Source: Aeromonas veronii
GTDB lineage: Bacteria > Pseudomonadota > Gammaproteobacteria > Enterobacterales > Aeromonadaceae
DNA length: 64,000 nt
Assembly: GCA_041319085.1 (NCBI GenBank)
Contig: CP101033.1
Span: 2,444,501 to 2,508,500, forward strand
Direction of reading: 5' to 3'
Numbering within the stretch: position 1 is the first letter of the stretch; every line of letters starts with the position of its first letter. The translations under genes were made by a program, and so were the position numbers. This document shows positions 8,735 through 18,313 of this stretch, one piece after another. The notes below the pieces were generated by a model. That model saw only the letters and a program-made list of their open reading frames with translations. It searched no databases and was not told the origin of the DNA.

Positions 8735-9693
8735 TTCTGCTCTCCTTGTTGTTGGGCCTGTTGCCAGAAGGGATCTTGCTGCCAGCTCACTGGCATCCCC
8801 ATATGGGCCAGGGATATATGGGGATATTTGGCTAGCAGTGTGACCAAGCGGGATGACCAGGCACTGTCCGGGCTGACACGCGTCAACAGGCTCTCGATGA
8901 TCACCAGCAAGAAATAGAGACGTTTGCGAGCATTGAGCTGTTGTCTGGCGTTGACCGGCAACCGCTCTGATACGATGGCCAGTCGTTCGGAGCCCTTTTT
9001 CGGCCATAAGGGGGCCGTACCGAGCTCACGATTCCAGACACGGCTATGGTGAGCACTCCAGTTACGCAAATCTGAGAGCGAGCGAAACCAGGACGTCAAC
9101 ACGACATGGGGCCAGCCAAAGTGGCCGGCAATCTCTTTTTGCACCTCGGGTGATCTCAAATTGGCAAAAAAGCTGGAGATTTGAGCAAAGGTCAACAGTT
9201 CCATCGCCATCCAGACCGGTGGCTCTTCAGATGCGTCTGGATATCGTTGCCGATAGTGCGCCATAAAATGCTCCATCTTATGGCCCTGGGCTTTCTTCCG
9301 TAGCTCCGCCAGCAACCAACCGTGATCATAACGGCTGTCAAACAGTGCAGGATCCAGGTAACAGAATGGATCCTTGTAATGGGTTGCCAGCACCTCTGTT
9401 AACCGGGCTCGCAGTGCGACCTCCAACCGCTCAATGGCATCGAGCAGCAATAGGCGTAACTCCCTGTCAAACACATAGAGCTCAAGCACCTGCTCAAAAC
9501 GAGTGCCATCAATAAAGTGGTGCTCATCTTGATCCGGAATGTAAAAAGGCCGGGTGTAGGCGCTGAGACGAAAGTAACTGATATTGGCGAGATAATGACG
9601 AGCCCTGGCATCGTCATCAATCAAGAGGCCACGTTCGGCAAGCAGGGCCAGCTGTTCATCCAGCGACAGAGGGGGTTTAAGGTAGCTGTTCAC
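8731..9693 (-). CDS. Abi_2/AbiF-family HEPN abortive-infection protein
   Basis: A 320-residue protein starting at a GTG (9693) with a strong GGAGG seven bases upstream. The opening KPPLSLDEQLALLAERGLLI and following YLANISYFRLSAYTRPF are typical of the Abi_2 family. The HEPN RNase motif is RNWSAHH (R-x4-H), about residue 212. Such proteins act as toxins that stop phage growth, probably by cutting RNA. It sits between hsdM and hsdS and overlaps hsdS by four bases, so it is embedded in the restriction operon. A terminated small-RNA locus with its own promoter lies 40 bp upstream. All key residues are present. Confidence 0.88.
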   Translation of the reverse strand: MNSYLKPPLSLDEQLALLAERGLLIDDDARARHYLANISYFRLSAYTRPFYIPDQDEHHFIDGTRFEQVLELYVFDRELRLLLLDAIERLEVALRARLTEVLATHYKDPFCYLDPALFDSRYDHGWLLAELRKKAQGHKMEHFMAHYRQRYPDASEEPPVWMAMELLTFAQISSFFANLRSPEVQKEIAGHFGWPHVVLTSWFRSLSDLRNWSAHHSRVWNRELGTAPLWPKKGSERLAIVSERLPVNARQQLNARKRLYFLLVIIESLLTRVSPDSAWSSRLVTLLAKYPHISLAHMGMPVSWQQDPFWQQAQQQGEQK

Positions 9694-9733
9694 TGAAATC
9701 CTCCGTTCATTGCAACGCAGTGGATTTCGAGCA

Positions 9734-9783
9734 TAAAAAACCCGCCAGAGTGTGCATCGTAGAGAGGCATGGCGGGTGTGTTA
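9734..9783 (-). ncRNA. Candidate small RNA (about 48 nt) upstream of abi
   Basis: From the promoter at 9790-9818 transcription should begin near 9783. Some 35-50 bases later comes a perfect 8-bp stem ACCCGCCA/TGGCGGGT (9770-9777 with 9740-9747 on the complementary numbering) closed by a 22-nt loop and followed by six T residues (9740-9735), a canonical intrinsic terminator. The result would be a stem-loop RNA with an exposed pyrimidine/purine-mixed loop. It lies 40 bp before the abi start codon. It could be an RNA partner or antitoxin of the HEPN protein, or a leader that attenuates abi expression. The structure is seen; the function is inference. Confidence 0.6.
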
Positions 9784-9789
9784 CCCGCA

Positions 9790-9818
9790 ATATTAGGTAT
9801 CGGACGTCCGATAGTCAA
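9790..9818 (-). promoter_or_regulatory. Sigma-70 promoter with palindromic operator in the spacer
   Basis: On the minus strand TTGACT (9818-9813) and TAATAT (9795-9790) are separated by exactly 17 bases. The spacer holds a perfect 16-bp palindrome, TATCGGACGTCCGATA at 9798-9813, which overlaps the last base of the -35. A repressor bound there would block RNA polymerase. It drives the small-RNA locus and, by read-through, abi-hsdS and the rest of the operon. It lies between the hsdM stop and abi, so abi and later genes can be expressed apart from hsdM. Confidence 0.75.
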
Positions 9819-9820
9819 TC

Positions 9821-9850
9821 TCTTTGCGTCATATTGCGTGCTATTGCGTC
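9821..9850 (-). repeat. Three 10-bp phased direct repeats upstream of the promoter
   Basis: On the plus strand TCTTTGCGTC, ATATTGCGTG and CTATTGCGTC follow each other without gaps, so the core TTGCGT recurs three times at exactly 10-bp spacing, one helical turn. They start three bases upstream of the -35 hexamer at 9813-9818. The placement suggests a cooperative protein-binding site on one face of the helix, acting on the small-RNA/abi promoter. Confidence 0.65.
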
Positions 9851-9892
9851 CAACCCCGTCGGCGATTCCTGAATAGCCAGTATGCATTGGCA

Positions 9893-11854
9893 TCATGAAT
9901 GCACCTGTGCCAGCAGTTGCATGATCTCCTTGGCGACCGCATCGAGATCGGCATCAATAGCTGCCAGCTCGCGGGGAGGCTGATACTGGTAGAAGTGGCG
10001 GTTAAAGGGGATCTCGTATCCCACGATGCCTACCTGACCATCGAGCGGGTCGGTCTTACTCAAGTCAATCCAGGCATCCGGTACATGGGGCAACACCTCA
10101 CGCTTGAGATACTCATGAATGTCTTCCCCGAACGGCACGTTTTCGTTATCCCGCAGATCCGAGTTGGCTTCCGGCTCGCCTTTGCTTTTACACACGTCGG
10201 CGGCGTCATCCTGCTCAGCCAGATGGTTCACCAGCAGTTTAAAGGCCGGGGCAGGCAGCTTGACCTCACCCAGCAACTTGGTCAGCTGCTTTTTGAATTT
10301 GTCGCGAGAGAGCAACTTGACCTCAGCGAACTGGCCCAAGGCAGTCATGATGGCGGATTGCAAAGTGCCATCGAGCTTAGTCCACCCCTTATCGGCAGTG
10401 AGGTTGGCGAGGCGCTCGGCATCCTGCGGGTAGAATGCCAGTTTCAGCGGCCGTTCGATGGTCAGACGACGATAGCCAAAGGCAGTGGTGGGGAAGATCT
10501 TGGCGATCGGGCTCGCCTCGAAACGGCTGGCGAGGCGGACGATTTGCTCAATGGCCTCATCGCTCAGTTGTTTACGCTTGCTCCCCAACGACTTACGCAT
10601 CGGGCTGTGCAGGTCACTGGCGTTGATCAGCAGCACCTTGCCCTTACGCTCCGCCGGTTTGTGGTTCGACAGCACCCAGATATAGGTGGCGATGCCGGTG
10701 TTGTAGAACATGTCGGTGGGCAGGGCCACCAGGGTATCGAGCAGGTCGTGCTCGAGGATATAGCGGCGGATCTCGCTCTCGCCGCTGCCTGCCCCACCGG
10801 TAAAGAGCGGAGAGCCGTTGAGAATGATGCCGATCCGGGAACCTTCCGGCTTCATCTTGGCGATCAGATGTTGCAGGAACAACAGCGAGCCGTCAGAGAC
10901 ACGGGGCAGACCCGCCCCGAAGCGGCCACTGTAGCCCTTTTGCAGGTGTTCATCCCGCACTTGCTTCTCGACCTTCTTCCAGTCCACCCCGAATGGCGGG
11001 TTGGAGAGGCAGTAATCGAACTTCTCCAGCGGCAACTGGTCGTCAGAGAGGGTGTTGCCGAGCTTGATGTTGCTGATGTCCTGCCCCTTGATCAGCATGT
11101 CGGCCTTACAGATGGCAAACGACTCGGGGTTGAGCTCCTGACCAAAGGTGGCCAGCCGGGCGGCGGGGTTGAGCTCGTGCAGGTACTCCATGCCGCAGGA
11201 GAGAAAACCACCGGTGCCCGCGGTGGGATCATAGATGGTCCGCACCACTCCTGCCGTCGTCAGGGCCTCGTCATCGGCAGCAAACACCAGAGAGGTAGTC
11301 AGCCGCACGATGTCACGGGGGGTGAAGTGCTCACCAGCGGTCTCGTTGGAGCTCTCGGCAAACTTGCGGATCAGCTCCTCAAACACCAGACCCATGTGGT
11401 AGTTGTCTACGGTCTCGGGGGAGAGATCGACGTTGGCGAAGTTGCGAACCACTTTGTAGAGCAGGTCGGCATCTTCCAGCAGATCGATGCTGGCAGCGAA
11501 ATTGAAGTGCTCGAACACCTCGAATGCCTCACGGGAAAAGCCCCGCACATAGGCATCCAGGTTGTCACCAATCTGCTTCTCGCCCAGGTTGTCGAGGGTG
11601 AGCTTGGCGGTGTTGTAGAAGCTCTGCCCGGCGGCATTGAGCAGCAGCTTATGGCGGGCCAGCTCGGGCATGGCCTTGGTGCTCTCGGCGCTGGCCAGCA
11701 CCTTGTCACGGGTCGGGGCCAGCACGCACTCCAGACGACGCAGGACGGTGAACGGCAGAATGATGCGGCCGTACTGGGACTGCTTGAAATCACCTCGCAG
11801 GAGGTCAGCCACCGACCAGATAAGATTGGCAAGGGAGGAAATATTGGTTGTCAT
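9893..11854 (-). CDS. hsdM: Type I DNA methyltransferase subunit M
   Basis: About 653 residues from the ATG at 11854 ([20 protein letters not shown]); the upstream in-frame stretch is not family-like and is left out. The N-terminal helical HsdM domain (about 1-150) is followed by FTPRDIVRL at about 177-185, the SAM-binding motif DPTAGTGGF at 209-217, and the catalytic motif IV NPPF at 285-288, typical of adenine-N6 methylation. It protects host DNA and is the core of the restriction complex with HsdS and HsdR. It is the first gene of the defence operon. A small palindrome (11868-11882) lies next to its start codon. Confidence 0.95.
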   Translation of the reverse strand: MTTNISSLANLIWSVADLLRGDFKQSQYGRIILPFTVLRRLECVLAPTRDKVLASAESTKAMPELARHKLLLNAAGQSFYNTAKLTLDNLGEKQIGDNLDAYVRGFSREAFEVFEHFNFAASIDLLEDADLLYKVVRNFANVDLSPETVDNYHMGLVFEELIRKFAESSNETAGEHFTPRDIVRLTTSLVFAADDEALTTAGVVRTIYDPTAGTGGFLSCGMEYLHELNPAARLATFGQELNPESFAICKADMLIKGQDISNIKLGNTLSDDQLPLEKFDYCLSNPPFGVDWKKVEKQVRDEHLQKGYSGRFGAGLPRVSDGSLLFLQHLIAKMKPEGSRIGIILNGSPLFTGGAGSGESEIRRYILEHDLLDTLVALPTDMFYNTGIATYIWVLSNHKPAERKGKVLLINASDLHSPMRKSLGSKRKQLSDEAIEQIVRLASRFEASPIAKIFPTTAFGYRRLTIERPLKLAFYPQDAERLANLTADKGWTKLDGTLQSAIMTALGQFAEVKLLSRDKFKKQLTKLLGEVKLPAPAFKLLVNHLAEQDDAADVCKSKGEPEANSDLRDNENVPFGEDIHEYLKREVLPHVPDAWIDLSKTDPLDGQVGIVGYEIPFNRHFYQYQPPRELAAIDADLDAVAKEIMQLLAQVHS

Positions 11855-12331
11855 GGAAACCCCGTGGGACCGCCTAGCGGTCTGAGACAGACGAAATGAC
11901 GGGGATTCTACCACGGGAAGCCATCCATGGGGGGTGATATAGGTAGCACTTAACCCCCAGGATGGACGTACCTGTTGCATTTTCAATGCGGTTAAGTTTG
12001 GGCCTGTGGATGATTGCTTCCACTCCGTGAAAGGATGAGGAAAACAGTGATTCTGTGAGTTTGATCTCATTATCAAGATCTCGAGAAAAAAACCTTGATC
12101 ATGGATTTTGCGTTGTTCACAACGAAAACGCGAAATGGGGTCTTGGGGATGAAAATTTTTCAATACAGAGAAAGCTCGTCAAAGACGTAGAAACCAATGG
12201 CCGCTGTGAATATGATGATCTTGTTAGGGATTTCTGAATAGCTGCGCGGCCAAAGCGACTCATTCGGCCGCTAAGCCGCGATACGAGTGTCTAACCATTA
12301 CCTGGACTAAAACGCCGGTTCGCTTTAAGCC
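11855..12331. other. Non-coding leader upstream of hsdM
   Basis: About 480 bp between hsdM and the AraC-type gene. A 6-bp inverted repeat GACCGC-CTA-GCGGTC (11868-11882) lies 14 bases before the hsdM start and could be an operator or mRNA hairpin. TAGAAT on the minus strand near 11910 is a possible -10 but no good -35 accompanies it. Around 12065-12120 there are AT-rich segments with repeats of GATC-type words. The end of the AraC-gene transcript presumably falls near 12240-12330; no clear terminator is seen. An open frame of 60 codons at 12055-12237 is not convincing. Confidence 0.45.
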
Positions 12332-13375
12332 TCAACTGCATCGCCTTCCTCCAGAACCATGCACTACCGCACCGCTGGCGACTTTGTGCTGCAACTCACG
12401 CCACTCACCGGGAGACATCCCCTCCCAGCCGTTGAACGCCCGATAAAACGAGTTGGTATCTTCATAGCCAAGCAGATACGCCGTTTCGTTAAGCTCAATC
12501 GTGCTGTGCTGCAAATAGGAGCGGGCCAGCTCGCGGCGGGTCTCCTCCACCAGTTGCTGAAACGTGATGCCCTCATCGGTCAAACGGCGTTGCAGGGTTC
12601 GCGAGCTCATCGCCAGCTCTTTGGCCAACGATTGCAGCGTCGGGCGCCGACCGGCGAGGGTGCGTTTCAGCACCTGTTTCACCGTGTATCCGACCCTGGC
12701 GTTTTGATCGTGATCCTGCAACTCGGCATCCAGCTGCGGGGCGATCACGGCCAGCAGCTCTTCATTGTGGGTATAAAAGGGAAAATCCAGATCGCTGGTG
12801 CGAAACACCAGCGCATTGCGCGACGCCTTAAAGGTGATCGGGCAGCCGAAGTGCCCCTCCAACAACTCACGATGCTCGGGGCCACGCGTCAATTCGATAC
12901 GCAACGGACGGATATGTCCGTCCGAGCTGTGTCTGGCCATGGCGGTCATCCAAGAGAAGCCGATATCCGTCATAATATGGGGCGGTGGCTCACTGGTTGC
13001 CAGATAATGGGAGTCGATGATCACCTCATCGTCGTTGACGTCGACACGGATCTCTTCCGGACACACGACCCGTTTGTAACGGGCTAGGCGCTGCAGTGCA
13101 TCGCGTAAACAACTGCTGCACACCGCCGCAATCGCCATCGGATGATTGCGCTCGAGTCGCATATCTGCACCCAGCTTCAGACCAAATGCCACATCGCCGC
13201 AATGCTCTGTGACCGCCTTCCATAGAGAAAACAACTCTGCTGTGGAGGCATAGATTTTCTCTTGCTGAAAAAACAGCTCCGGCAGTCCGGCTTTGCGCTG
13301 CATCATTTCCAACGAGAGGCCCAGCTCAGCGATGCGCAGCATCCACTGTTTGGAAATACGAAAACGATCGATCAT
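12332..13375 (-). CDS. AraC-family transcriptional regulator
   Basis: About 347 residues. The ATG at 13375 is used; a GTG four codons upstream (13387) is possible. The N-terminal half matches the AraC ligand-binding type found in OruR/ArgR-like regulators (WMLRIAELGLSLEMMQRKAGLP). The C-terminal double helix-turn-helix starts at about residue 235 (RRPTLQSLAKELAMSSRTLQ) and ends with the second helix and AYLLGYEDTNSFYRAFNGW. It is transcribed in the same direction as the efflux genes, 170 bp downstream of the outer-membrane gene, which suggests that it controls them. Two repeats at 19622-19651 before the operon are a possible binding site. Confidence 0.9.
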   Translation of the reverse strand: MIDRFRISKQWMLRIAELGLSLEMMQRKAGLPELFFQQEKIYASTAELFSLWKAVTEHCGDVAFGLKLGADMRLERNHPMAIAAVCSSCLRDALQRLARYKRVVCPEEIRVDVNDDEVIIDSHYLATSEPPPHIMTDIGFSWMTAMARHSSDGHIRPLRIELTRGPEHRELLEGHFGCPITFKASRNALVFRTSDLDFPFYTHNEELLAVIAPQLDAELQDHDQNARVGYTVKQVLKRTLAGRRPTLQSLAKELAMSSRTLQRRLTDEGITFQQLVEETRRELARSYLQHSTIELNETAYLLGYEDTNSFYRAFNGWEGMSPGEWRELQHKVASGAVVHGSGGRRCS

Positions 13376-13557
13376 TGTGTCGTGCACTCAATCAAAGAAG
13401 ACTGTGTGACCTTGTCAGGTCGTGGATACAGCTTGGCGGCATTGGTTGGCCAATGCCGCTTTTTAGCAAGAAAATATCTGACATCACACCATGCTGTCAT
13501 TCACATTCATGCGGTGTGAAGAGCGCCATGTCATCGGCGAACACAAGGCCCCATTGC

Positions 13558-15027
13558 TCAGGTTTTGTTGGATGCCCCGTCGGCCACGTATTCCGGCCAA
13601 CCGCCCGCCATGGCGCGATAGAGCGATACCACCGCCAGGGTATATCCGACCCGACTTTGTGCCAGCGCATCCTGATTTTGCAGACGCACGTTTTCGGCAT
13701 CCAACAACTCCAGCAGATCGATGGCGCCCTGACTGAAGCGCACCTTGGCCGCCTCGGCGGCACGCACGCTGGCGGCAGCTGCCTGCTCCAGATGCTGGCG
13801 CTGCTGCTCACTGCGTGACACCTGAACCAGTGCATTCTCGGTCTCTTCCAACGCGGTAAGAACGGTCTTCTCATAGCTGGCCAGATCCCCGGCAGCCTGG
13901 GCATTGCTGGCGGCGATGCGGGCGCGAACGCGGCCCACATTCAAAAATGAACCATCCACGCCGAGCGTCAGTGACCGGGTCTCGCTGTCCCGTGCAAACA
14001 GGGCGCCAGCATCCAATGCCTGAGTACCAATCAAGCCCCCCAAGGTAAAGCGGGGGAAGAGATCGGCAGTGGCCACACCGATACGCGCCGTCGACGCGGC
14101 CAGGCGCTGCTCGGCCGCAGCCACATCCGGACGGCGGCGCAGCAGCTCGCCAGGCGCCTGCATGGGCACATTGGCAGGCAACTGCGCCAGCGCTGCCGGC
14201 GCCTCCAGCTCGCTAATTAATGCTTCGGGCACATTACCGGTCAGCACGCCAATGCGGTGAGTGGCCAGAGCAACTTGCGCCTCCAGCGGCGGGATGCTGG
14301 CGCGGGTGGTTTCGAGCTGGGCACGGCTTCTATCCACATCAAACGTGCTGGCCATGCCCGCCTCTTGCCGCAATTGCAACAGCGACACGGTTTGCACCTG
14401 GTTGGCCGCGTTGTCACGGGCGATACCCAGTTGCTCCTGCCAGCCTCGTAGCTGGAAGTAGGTCTGGGCTAGCTCCTCCACCACCGCCACCTGCATGGCA
14501 GCGATATCCTCGGCACTGGCACGGGTGTCGGCGCGCTGCGCCTCCACCGAGCGCCGCACGCGGCCAAACAGATCCAGCTCCCAGCTAAAGCCGACTCTGC
14601 CCTGATATTGGTGAGTATCACGATCGGCGGCCGCGACACCGGGCTGCTGACTGGCACTGCTGCGCACATTACTCGCCTGCGCGTTGGCGTCGAGTGTCGG
14701 CAACAAGTCGTACTTTGCGCTGCCCAGCAGGGCATTGGCCTGCTGATAATTGGCCAGCGCCAGCTGCACATCGTGGTTCTGCCGTAGCGCCAGCTCGACC
14801 AGTTTGGTGAGCTCCGGGTCGTTAAATCCGCGCCAGAACGCCGGCCCCGCATCAGGAGCCGGCTCTTGACGCACGGTGGCATCCAAACGGGCATAGCTGC
14901 TCACCGCCGGCAGGGCCGGACGTTCAAAATCCGGTCCGACGCTGCACGCTGATAACAGCGCGGCGAGGCTCACCGTGAGCGCGCTGAGCGCGCTACGGGA
15001 TGCGTGGGTTTTCGCTTTCACAGTCAT
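13558..15027 (-). CDS. RND efflux outer-membrane lipoprotein (OprM/NodT type)
   Basis: A 489-residue outer-membrane channel subunit. The N-terminus is a lipoprotein signal with lipobox LSAC (about residues 25-28), followed by the family signature SVGPDFERP. Two TolC-like repeats follow, each with a long helical hairpin; the duplicated features include LAELALRQN-like helices and LRRRPDVAAAEQRLAASTAR in the middle. It completes a tripartite pump with the RND permease (gap about 40 bp) and the periplasmic adaptor. The length is normal for the family. Confidence 0.93.
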   Translation of the reverse strand: MTVKAKTHASRSALSALTVSLAALLSACSVGPDFERPALPAVSSYARLDATVRQEPAPDAGPAFWRGFNDPELTKLVELALRQNHDVQLALANYQQANALLGSAKYDLLPTLDANAQASNVRSSASQQPGVAAADRDTHQYQGRVGFSWELDLFGRVRRSVEAQRADTRASAEDIAAMQVAVVEELAQTYFQLRGWQEQLGIARDNAANQVQTVSLLQLRQEAGMASTFDVDRSRAQLETTRASIPPLEAQVALATHRIGVLTGNVPEALISELEAPAALAQLPANVPMQAPGELLRRRPDVAAAEQRLAASTARIGVATADLFPRFTLGGLIGTQALDAGALFARDSETRSLTLGVDGSFLNVGRVRARIAASNAQAAGDLASYEKTVLTALEETENALVQVSRSEQQRQHLEQAAAASVRAAEAAKVRFSQGAIDLLELLDAENVRLQNQDALAQSRVGYTLAVVSLYRAMAGGWPEYVADGASNKT

Positions 15028-15069
15028 AGCAATTCACTCGTCCAAAAAGAGGTTGGCATGCGCCCGGCA

Positions 15070-18000
15070 TCAGAGCGGATCGCCCACGAAGGTCGACTCA
15101 CCATGCTGGACCAAGGGCCGGCCGGAGAGTTTACGCAGCGCCACGTAGAACACCGGGGTCAGGAACAGGCCAAACAGCGTCACCCCCAGCATCCCGGCAA
15201 AGACCGTGATACCGGTCACCGAGCGCACTTCCGCTCCGGCCCCCGTGGAGAGCACCAACGGGATCGTGCCGGCAATAAAGGCAATGGATGTCATCACAAT
15301 CGGTCGTAACCGCAGCCGGCATGCCTGCAAGGCGGACTCCACGATGCCGCGGCCGTTCATCTCCAGCTCACGGGCAAACTCGACGATCAGGATGGCGTTC
15401 TTGCACGCCAGTCCCATCAGCACCACCAGCCCCACCTGCACGAAGACGTTGTTATCGCCACCGGTTATCCAGACCCCGAACAGCGCCGAGAGCAGCGTCA
15501 TCGGCACAATCAGGATCACCGCCAGCGGCAGGGTCCAACTTTCATACAGCGCCGCCAGTACCAGGAACACCAGCAAAATTGCCACCGGGAAGACGATAAA
15601 GGCAGCATTGCCCTGAGTGGCCTGCTGATAGCTCAAGTCCGTCCACTCTGTGGTCATCCCCACCGGCAATACCTGCCCGGCGATAGCGGTCAGCTTGCCC
15701 ATCACCTGCGCCGACGAGAGCATGCGTGGATCGGCTTCACCGGCCAGATCGGCGGCCGGATAACCGTTAAAGCGCAGCACCGGGTCCGGACCGAAGGTCT
15801 CCTTGATGGTCACCATCGAGCCGATCGGTACCATCTCACCGCGCGCATTGCGGGTTTGCAGCTTGCCGATGTCCTCGACGCTATCGCGAAACACCCCGTC
15901 CGCCTGCGCAATCACCTGCCAGGTGCGACCAAACTGGTTGAAGTCGTTGACATAGGTCGAGCCCAGGTAGGTCTGCAGGGTGTCGAACAGCTCGGTCAGC
16001 GCGACCCCTTGCGCCTTGGCTTTGACGCGATCCACATGGGCATCGAGTTGCGGCACGTTGGCCTGATAACTGGTGATGGGGTATGCCATGCCCGGTGTCT
16101 GGACTACGGTCCCTTGCATCGCCTGCACCGCTTCTTGCAGTTTGCCGTAACCGAAATTGCCACGGTCTTCGATAAACATCTGATAGCCGTTACCGCTACC
16201 CAGCCCCAGGATCGGCGGCGGCATCATCGAGAAGGCAAAGCCCTCTTGCAGGCCGGCGATCTTCTGGTTTATCTCGGCATTGATCTGGGCGGCAGTGCGG
16301 CCATTACGCTCGGCAAACGGCTTGAGCGGGATGAACGCCACCCCGGTGTTGGGCGTATTGGTGAACTGCAGCGCATTAAGACCCGGGAACGAAATGGTAT
16401 GCGCCACCCCGTCGGTCTCTTGTGCAATCTGGGCGACCTTGCGCAGCATCGCGTCAGTGCGGGCAATCGACGAGCCTTCCGGCAGCTTTACCCCGGCGAT
16501 CAGGTAGAGCTTGTCCTGGGTCGGGATAAATCCTGGCGGCACCAATTTGAACATCACTCCGGTCGCGCCGAGCAGCAGGGCATACACCACAAACACGGCG
16601 CCACGGCGGCCCAGGATGCGGGAGATGCTGCGCTCATAGCGCTCGGAGCTCGTCTTGAAGGCCCGATTAAACGGACGGAACAGCCAACCGAACAGGGTGT
16701 CAATCAGTCGGCTCGGGCCATCTTTGGGCGCATCGTGCGGTTTGAGCAGACGGGCGGCCAGCGCCGGCGACAGAGTCAAGGAGTTGATGGCCGAGATCAC
16801 GGTCGAGATGGCGATGGTGACGGCGAACTGCTTGTAGAACTGGCCGGTAACACCGGACAAAAACGCCATCGGCACAAACACGGCGCACAACACCAGCGCA
16901 ATCGCAATGATAGGCCCGGAGACTTCGCGCATCGCCTGGTGCGCTGCGGCAATCGGCGTGAGCCCCTCTTCGATATTACGCTCGACGTTCTCCACCACCA
17001 CGATGGCATCGTCCACCACAATGCCGATGGCGAGCACCAGACCGAACAGGCTCAAGGTGTTGATGGAAAAGCCCAGCACATACAGCGCTGCAAAGGTTCC
17101 CACCACCGACACCGGCACCGCGATCAGCGGAATGATTGAAGCGCGCCAGGTCTGCAGGAACAGGATCACCACCAGCACCACCAGCAACACTGCTTCAAGC
17201 AGGGTGTGGACCACGGCGCTGATTGAGTCGCGCACAAAGATGGTGGTGTCGTAGACCGCTTCATACTTCACATCAGACGGGAAGGTCTTCTGCATCTCGT
17301 CCATGGCATGGATGACCGCATCACGGATCTCGAGCGCATTGGCACCCGGCGACTGGAAGATACCGATACCGACCGCATTTTTGCCATCAAGCTGGGAGCG
17401 CAGGGTGTAGTCGCCAGCGCCAAGCTCAAGGCGGGCCACATCGGCCAGCCGCACCACTTCGCCGTTATCGCCGTTTTTCAGCACGATATCGCCGAACTCC
17501 TGCTCGGTGCGCAGACGCCCCTGGGCGTTGATCAGCGTGAGGAACTGGCTGTTTGGCATCGGCTCGGCACCCAGTTGGCCAGCCGACACCTGTACGTTCT
17601 GCTCGCGCATGGCGCTGACCACATCACTGGCCGTGAGACCCAGCGCGGCAATCTTGTCCGGGTCGAGCCAGGCGCGCATAGCATAGTCACCGCCACCGAA
17701 CACCTGGGCATCACCCACCCCCGGGATCCGCGCCAGCGCATCTTTCACATGCAAACGCGCGTAGTTACGTAAATACAGGGTGTCGTACTTGCCGCCCGGC
17801 GAGGTCAAATGCACCACCATCAGAAAGGTCGGTGACTGCTTTTGGGTCGTCACGCCTTGGCGGCGTACATCTTCCGGCAAACGCGCCTGCGCCTGCGCCA
17901 CGCGGTTTTGTACCTTGACGGCCGCCGCGTCAGGATCGGTGCCCGGGCGGAAGGTGATGGTCATCTGCAGCACGCCGTCAGAGCCGGCCACTGACTTGAA

Positions 18001-18237
18001 ATACATCATGCCTTCGACGCCATTGATCGCCTCTTCCAGCGGCGTGGCCACGGTTTCGGCGATCACTTTGGGGTTGGCGCCCGGATAGACGGTTCGCACC
18101 ACCACCGACGGGGGCACCACTTCCGGATACTCGCTCACCGGCAAGTTGGGAATGGTGATCAATCCCGCAGCGAAGATCACGATCGACAGCACCGCCGCAA
18201 AGATTGGCCGATCAATAAAGAAACGGGAAAAGTCCAT
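15070..18237 (-). CDS. RND multidrug efflux permease (OqxB/MexF-like)
   Basis: A complete 1055-residue HAE1-type inner-membrane proton antiporter. The start MDFSRFFIDRPIFAAVLSIV and the segment LPVSEYPEVVPPSVVVRTVY are typical of the OqxB/MexF/BpeF branch. The proton relay pair Asp-Asp lies in GIVVDDAIVVVENVERN at about residues 408-409. Two periplasmic loops and twelve membrane segments are expected, and motifs such as GGDNNVFVQVGLVVLMGLA in the second half are intact. Relatives export quinolones, chloramphenicol and trimethoprim; the substrates here are inferred only. It lies between adaptor and outer-membrane genes. Confidence 0.95.
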   Translation of the reverse strand: MDFSRFFIDRPIFAAVLSIVIFAAGLITIPNLPVSEYPEVVPPSVVVRTVYPGANPKVIAETVATPLEEAINGVEGMMYFKSVAGSDGVLQMTITFRPGTDPDAAAVKVQNRVAQAQARLPEDVRRQGVTTQKQSPTFLMVVHLTSPGGKYDTLYLRNYARLHVKDALARIPGVGDAQVFGGGDYAMRAWLDPDKIAALGLTASDVVSAMREQNVQVSAGQLGAEPMPNSQFLTLINAQGRLRTEQEFGDIVLKNGDNGEVVRLADVARLELGAGDYTLRSQLDGKNAVGIGIFQSPGANALEIRDAVIHAMDEMQKTFPSDVKYEAVYDTTIFVRDSISAVVHTLLEAVLLVVLVVILFLQTWRASIIPLIAVPVSVVGTFAALYVLGFSINTLSLFGLVLAIGIVVDDAIVVVENVERNIEEGLTPIAAAHQAMREVSGPIIAIALVLCAVFVPMAFLSGVTGQFYKQFAVTIAISTVISAINSLTLSPALAARLLKPHDAPKDGPSRLIDTLFGWLFRPFNRAFKTSSERYERSISRILGRRGAVFVVYALLLGATGVMFKLVPPGFIPTQDKLYLIAGVKLPEGSSIARTDAMLRKVAQIAQETDGVAHTISFPGLNALQFTNTPNTGVAFIPLKPFAERNGRTAAQINAEINQKIAGLQEGFAFSMMPPPILGLGSGNGYQMFIEDRGNFGYGKLQEAVQAMQGTVVQTPGMAYPITSYQANVPQLDAHVDRVKAKAQGVALTELFDTLQTYLGSTYVNDFNQFGRTWQVIAQADGVFRDSVEDIGKLQTRNARGEMVPIGSMVTIKETFGPDPVLRFNGYPAADLAGEADPRMLSSAQVMGKLTAIAGQVLPVGMTTEWTDLSYQQATQGNAAFIVFPVAILLVFLVLAALYESWTLPLAVILIVPMTLLSALFGVWITGGDNNVFVQVGLVVLMGLACKNAILIVEFARELEMNGRGIVESALQACRLRLRPIVMTSIAFIAGTIPLVLSTGAGAEVRSVTGITVFAGMLGVTLFGLFLTPVFYVALRKLSGRPLVQHGESTFVGDPL

Positions 18238-18313
18238 GGAATAGGTCCTTAAACAGACTGTTCGAGAGTGACCGGGCGTGTCAGCACACGCGCAGCAATG
18301 GACAGGAGGGCGC

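Noticed and set aside
9741..9788. Second hairpin GCGGGT/ACCCGC competing with the small-RNA terminator (antiterminator)
   Set aside because: Its 5' arm lies at or before the predicted transcription start, so it is probably not in the RNA; kept only as a possibility for a longer transcript from upstream.
9899..11899. Long open frame of 666 codons on the plus strand
   Set aside because: It is antisense to hsdM, has no family-like sequence or ribosome site, and follows from GC-rich codon use in the real gene.
12055..12237. 60-codon plus-strand frame between hsdM and the AraC-type gene
   Set aside because: No ribosome site, no recognisable sequence, and unusual composition; it is probably chance in AT-rich DNA.
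15028..15069. Search for a second copy of the ffs 3' end as an island boundary near the efflux genes and elsewhere
   Set aside because: No matching repeat was seen by eye anywhere in the window.
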